Positions 60,292 through 64,000 of a DNA stretch of 64,000 bases are shown here, one piece after another. This stretch comes from Henckelia pumila (Eukaryota > Streptophyta > Magnoliopsida > Lamiales > Gesneriaceae): assembly GCF_033568475.1 (NCBI RefSeq), contig NC_133120.1, positions 91,344,151 through 91,408,150 of the forward strand. Direction: 5' to 3'. Every line of letters starts with the position of its first letter. Position 1 is the first letter of the stretch. The notes beneath the pieces were generated by a model, which had not been told where the DNA came from, ran no database searches, and saw only the letters and a program-made list of their open reading frames with translations. The position numbers and the translations under genes were made by a program.

Positions 60292-61225
60292 GTTTATTTG
60301 GAGCTCAGACTGTCAGAGGAGCTTCGATCAGCTGAAGGAAGCACTGACTACTGCACCGGTGTTAGCGGTGACAGTACCACATGAGGAGTTAGTAGTGTAC
60401 ACCGACGCGTCTAAGCTAGGTTTAGGCACAGTACTTATGCAGTGTGGTAAGGTTATTGCTTATGCGTCGAGGCAGTTGAAGATTCACGAGCAGAACTACC
60501 CGACACATGATTTGGAGTTAGCAGCAGTGGTCTTCGCTTTGAAAATCTGGAGGCACTATCTGTATGGCGAGAAGTGCAAGATTTTCACTGATCACAAGAG
60601 CCTCAAGTACTTCTTCACTCAGAAGGAATTGAACATGAGGCAACGGAGATGGTTGGAGTTGGTTAAGGATTACGACTGTGACATTAGCTACCATCCGGGT
60701 AAAGCTAATGTAGTGGCCGATGCTTTGAGTCGGAAGTCGTCAGTGGTATCGTGTTTGTCAGTGCAGTTACCACTGCAGAGTGAGATTCAGAGGTTTGATT
60801 TGGAGTTTTACTCGAGTGGTCATGCACCGAGCTTGTCAGTGTTGACGGTGCAGCCGATTTTACGGGATCGGATCAGAGAGGGACAGTCTACTGATGAGGA
60901 GTTGCAGCGTTGGAGACAGAGAGATGAGGCCAAGGGTGGTCTTCTGTATACAGTTGTGGATGGCATTATTCAGTACCGTGGTAGGATGTGGGTACCGAAC
61001 GTCGATCAGTTGAGAGCTGAGATTCTAGCAGAGACTCACACATCTCCGTACTCCATTCACCCCGGAAGTACGAAGATGTACCGAGATTTGCAGCTATTGT
61101 ATTGGTGGCCCGGGATGAAGAGAGACATCGGGAGAGTTGTGTCAGAGTGTTTGACTTGTCAGCAGGTCAAGGCTGAGCATCAGCATCCAGCAGGACTTCT
61201 TAGACCTCTTCCTATTCCGAAATGA
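60292..61225 (+). pseudogene. Gypsy-2 RNase H and integrase N-terminal region
   Basis: The Gypsy frame resumes at 60293 with [20 protein letters not shown], the connection to RNase H. RNase H follows ([24 protein letters not shown]), then the linker [17 protein letters not shown] and the integrase zinc region (H-P-G, then [18 protein letters not shown]). A TGA at 61223-61225 takes the place of a tryptophan codon that is present in Gypsy-1. Reverse transcriptase and protease are missing upstream. Confidence 0.92.
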
Positions 61226-62284
61226 AAATGGGAGAACATTACGATGGACTTTGTAGTTGGTTTACCGAGGAGTGCTAGAGGTTGCACAGCTATTTGGGTG
61301 ATCGTGGATAGACTCACCAAGTCAGCTCATTTCTTGCCGGTGAGGACTACTTACTCGTTGACAAAGTATGCAGAGCTTTACATCAAGGAGATTGTTAGAC
61401 TGCATGGCATCCCAGTGTCGATAGTATCAGACAGAGATCCGAAATTTACGTCTGCGTTTTGGAAGAGTTTGCACACTGCATTGGGGACTAGACTTTTGTT
61501 CAGTACAGCGTTCCTTCCCCAGACAGATGGTCAGTCTGAGAGAGTGATCCAGGTTCTCGAGGATCTACTGAGAACTTGTGTCATCGACTTTCAGGGCTCG
61601 TGGGAGACTAGACTGCCATTAGTGGAGTTTACCTAGAACAACAGTTTTCAGTCATCTATAGGTATGGCTCCTTATGCAGCATTGTACGGGAGGAGGTGCA
61701 GATCTCCTGTGCATTGGGATGAGGTTGGTGAGAAGATTTTACTTGGTCCAGAGATCGTGCAGCAGACAGCTGACATTATGACTCAGATTCGGGATCGAAT
61801 GAGGACTGCTCAGAGTCGTCAGAAGAGTTATGCAGATACTCGACGACGAGATTTGGAGTTCGCAGTAGGTGATCACGTGTTTCTGAGAGTGTCACCTATG
61901 AAGGGAGTAGTGCGATTTGGCCGGAGAGGCAAGATTAACCCTAGATATATAGGGTCATTCGAGATCTTGGAGAGAGTTGACACGTTGGCCTACCGTTTAG
62001 CTCTACCACCAGGGCTAGCGGCAGTGCACAATGTATTCCATGTATCCATGCTTCGAAGATACATCTCGAACCCGTCACATGTGTTGGATTTTGAGCCTCT
62101 TCAGTTGACACCGGAGTTAGCATTTGAGGAGAGGCCTATACGGATCTTGGCTAGGGAGGAGCGCAGATTGAGGACGCAGGTCATACCGATGGTCAGAGTC
62201 CAGTGGCTGAATCACTCAGAGGAGGAAGCTACCTGGGAGACCGAGGCAGAGATGAGGACTCGTTTCCCGGAGTTGTTCGGGTAA
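61226..62284 (+). pseudogene. Gypsy-2 integrase core and C-terminal chromodomain-like region
   Basis: Same frame after the TGA. The catalytic core (MDFVVGLPRS, VSDRDPKFTSAFW, PQTDGQSERVIQ) is stopped by TAG at 61634-61636. The frame continues to the GPY-like region (VFLRVSPMKGVVRFG, INPRYIGSFEILERV) and the end EEATWETEAEMRTRFPELFG, with TAA at 62282-62284. This end resembles the chromodomain remnant of Tekay-type elements. Confidence 0.93.
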
Positions 62285-62315
62285 GTACTTTAATTTCGAG
62301 GACGAAATCCAATTT

Positions 62316-62328
62316 AAGGGGGGGAGAA
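62316..62328 (+). promoter_or_regulatory. Gypsy-2 polypurine tract
   Basis: AAGGGGGGGAGAA directly before the 3' LTR, the usual plant Gypsy plus-strand primer. Confidence 0.85.
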
Positions 62329-62329
62329 T

Positions 62330-64000
62330 TGTAACACCCGGTATTTTTAATACGTAAATTCGCATGCATAATTAGAAAATTTATTTATTTAGAATTTTAG
62401 ATTATGGGTTAAATAATTATGTGAAATTTTTTGTGCATGCTTTAAGTTATTTTTAAGCATTTAACCCATAATTAGTGATTTTTCATGATTTATGAAAATT
62501 TAATTATTTTATCGCGTAGACGGGACCGTGGACGGACGAGATGACAACTTTATATCCAATTTATTTCATGAGCCTTTTAAGAGCCCAAAAATATTATTTT
62601 GAGTTTTATCTCCTCAAAATTTTCAGTATTTAATTTTATATAATTTTAGGAGTCCTTTTTTATCCAAATTTAGCCAAAATATTGACTTTTAATTACCTTT
62701 AAAATTCCCTAAAATAATTATTTCGGAATTTTTAAGTTAGTTATCAGATTGTACTTATTATTTAGAGTTTTTAAGTTATATATATTGTATATTTAAAACC
62801 CTTATTAATATTTTAATTACCCTATATTCTAATTAAATCAAAAACAAATTTTCTACCCTACATTAAAACCTAGCCGCCTCCATCAGTTTTCTCCTCCACT
62901 CTTCTCCTTCTCCATTCATCGATCAGCAAGCCTAAGGCTCCATAGACGTTTTTTTTTCGAAGCTTCAAGGTTGTTCGTCGTCCCGTCGTCCCGGATTCGT
63001 TCTACACGCTCCTACCTCTTCTTTTAACGGTGCAAGGCATGTTTCCTTCCTTTATTTCGCACCTTTTCAGTAAGTATATTTGTATGTGTGTGTTTGCATC
63101 AGGAGAATTTTCGATCAAAGTCTTGCACAAACATGGATTGAATTTTCGAACTTTTGTTTGTAAGCGCATGGTTTTCTTGGGTTTTTTTTTCATCATCTCA
63201 CATTTTTATTTTAGCATGGGCGTGTATGGCTGCTAGGCCAAGATTCATGGATGTCCTAGGGTCCCTAGACTTGGGCTAGTCGATCGGTTAAGGTTGGAGA
63301 AGGGCTGGAACGAAACAAATCGAATTCTGTCATGGGTGGCTCGAGCAGGTTTTGGGGCTGTGGGAGAATGATTCGTTCTCCCTCCTCCGGGCATGGTTTT
63401 GGGTAAGGTTTGTTGCATTGGAAACCCCTAGATGTTGGCTAAGTTTTGCAAGTGGTTTCACGATTTTTGGTGGTTGGAGCGAGTGGCACAATCGAAAACG
63501 CTGCCACTGCTCCTACCTGCACGCGATTTGGGAACAGCTCCGGTGCAGAGCTTTGTTTGAGAGCTATAGATCATGGTTTTGGTCGGTGTTTAGCTTGTTG
63601 GAAACGTCTAGATGTGGGCTAGGTCCTAGGTGTGGTTCTCTGGCCAGTGGGTGGCCGGAGCAGGGCGGCCGCCGGTGTTCTTTGCAGCTGCTCGTGGCCG
63701 CAGCAGTGCAGGGAAGAGGGTGATCGGGTTTGAGCTTTGGGGGCTGATCCGGTCGGGTCAAGGGACTGGGTCGGGTCTGAAAAGTAGTGGGTCAATTCGG
63801 GTTGGTCCGGGTCCGGGTTAAGTTAGACGGGCTCGGGTATTCTTTATTTTTAAGATATTATTTAAGTTTAAGTGTTTAATGTGTCTAATTAAATCCGAAA
63901 ATTTAATTGGGTTCCATTTAATTATTTTGGGTTAAATTAATCATTTTTTTGAGTTTATCTAAATTTAATTAAGTTAGTCCAATAATTTTTATGGGCTTGG
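62330..64000 (+). repeat. Gypsy-2 3' LTR, truncated by the window end
   Basis: Same sequence as 53872 onward with scattered single-base differences. Only the first 1671 bases are visible. Confidence 0.93.

Larger units (their letters stand above)
53872..64000 (+). mobile_element. Ty3/Gypsy element (Gypsy-2), chimeric with a Copia 3' fragment; right end outside the window
   Basis: Two LTR copies begin at 53872 and 62330 with TGTAACACCCGG; the second runs off the window. The internal order is primer-binding site, gag, then a Copia RNase H plus LTR (about 58049-60291), then Gypsy RNase H and integrase. Gypsy protease and reverse transcriptase are missing. Integrase and gag are close to a Tekay/Del chromovirus. 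The two LTRs look about 98 percent identical over the visible 1.67 kb, so the insertion is recent. The target duplication cannot be checked here. Confidence 0.93.

Overview
The window is AT-rich nuclear DNA from a plant, most likely a core eudicot. It has GT-AG introns, plant-specific gene families (CYP94 P450, MIKC MADS-box, BASIC PENTACYSTEINE, UDP-arabinopyranose mutase, isoprenylated metal-binding protein) and plant-type Copia, chromovirus-like Gypsy and Helitron elements. I cannot fix the species from sequence alone; a TM8-type MADS gene rules out the Arabidopsis lineage if the family call is right.

Layout. 1-20 kb is a low-density genic region. It holds a large foldback element (859-2363), a short hairpin MITE (3181-3306), an intact single-exon CYP94 gene (5225-6757), two tandem short Helitron-like units (about 8518-9062), a complete seven-exon MADS-box gene (11873-13155), a four-exon UDP-arabinopyranose mutase on the minus strand (16089-18287) and a SINE-like element near 19.9 kb. 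20,991-30,327 is one complete Copia element with 1847-bp LTRs and a TATTA target duplication; its polyprotein is broken. 32.4-38.3 kb is genic again: a BASIC PENTACYSTEINE factor (minus) and a five-exon HIPP gene (plus).

From 38,788 to the right edge I read one nested transposon complex. The outer layer is a large Helitron in minus orientation. Its 3' end (hairpin plus CTAG) is at 38,788, a nine-exon RPA1-like single-strand DNA-binding gene lies at 38,988-41,603, a captured and broken B-box (CONSTANS-like) fragment at 43.6-43.9 kb, and the C-terminal half of the Helitron helicase at 53.2-53.87 kb. Two Gypsy elements interrupt it. Gypsy-1 (44,134-51,746, GAAAC target duplication) carries an array of short palindromes just upstream of its LTR TATA box, and all eight of its nonsense codons are compatible with C-to-T change. 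Gypsy-2 starts at 53,872, splits the helicase reading frame and runs off the window. Its protease and most of its reverse transcriptase are replaced by the 3' end of a Copia element related to the one at 21-30 kb.

The host genes are unrelated single genes with no operon-like logic. The coherent multi-gene unit is the Helitron (helicase plus RPA), split by later insertions. Coding calls come from reading conserved motifs and splice phases by eye; no database search was run.
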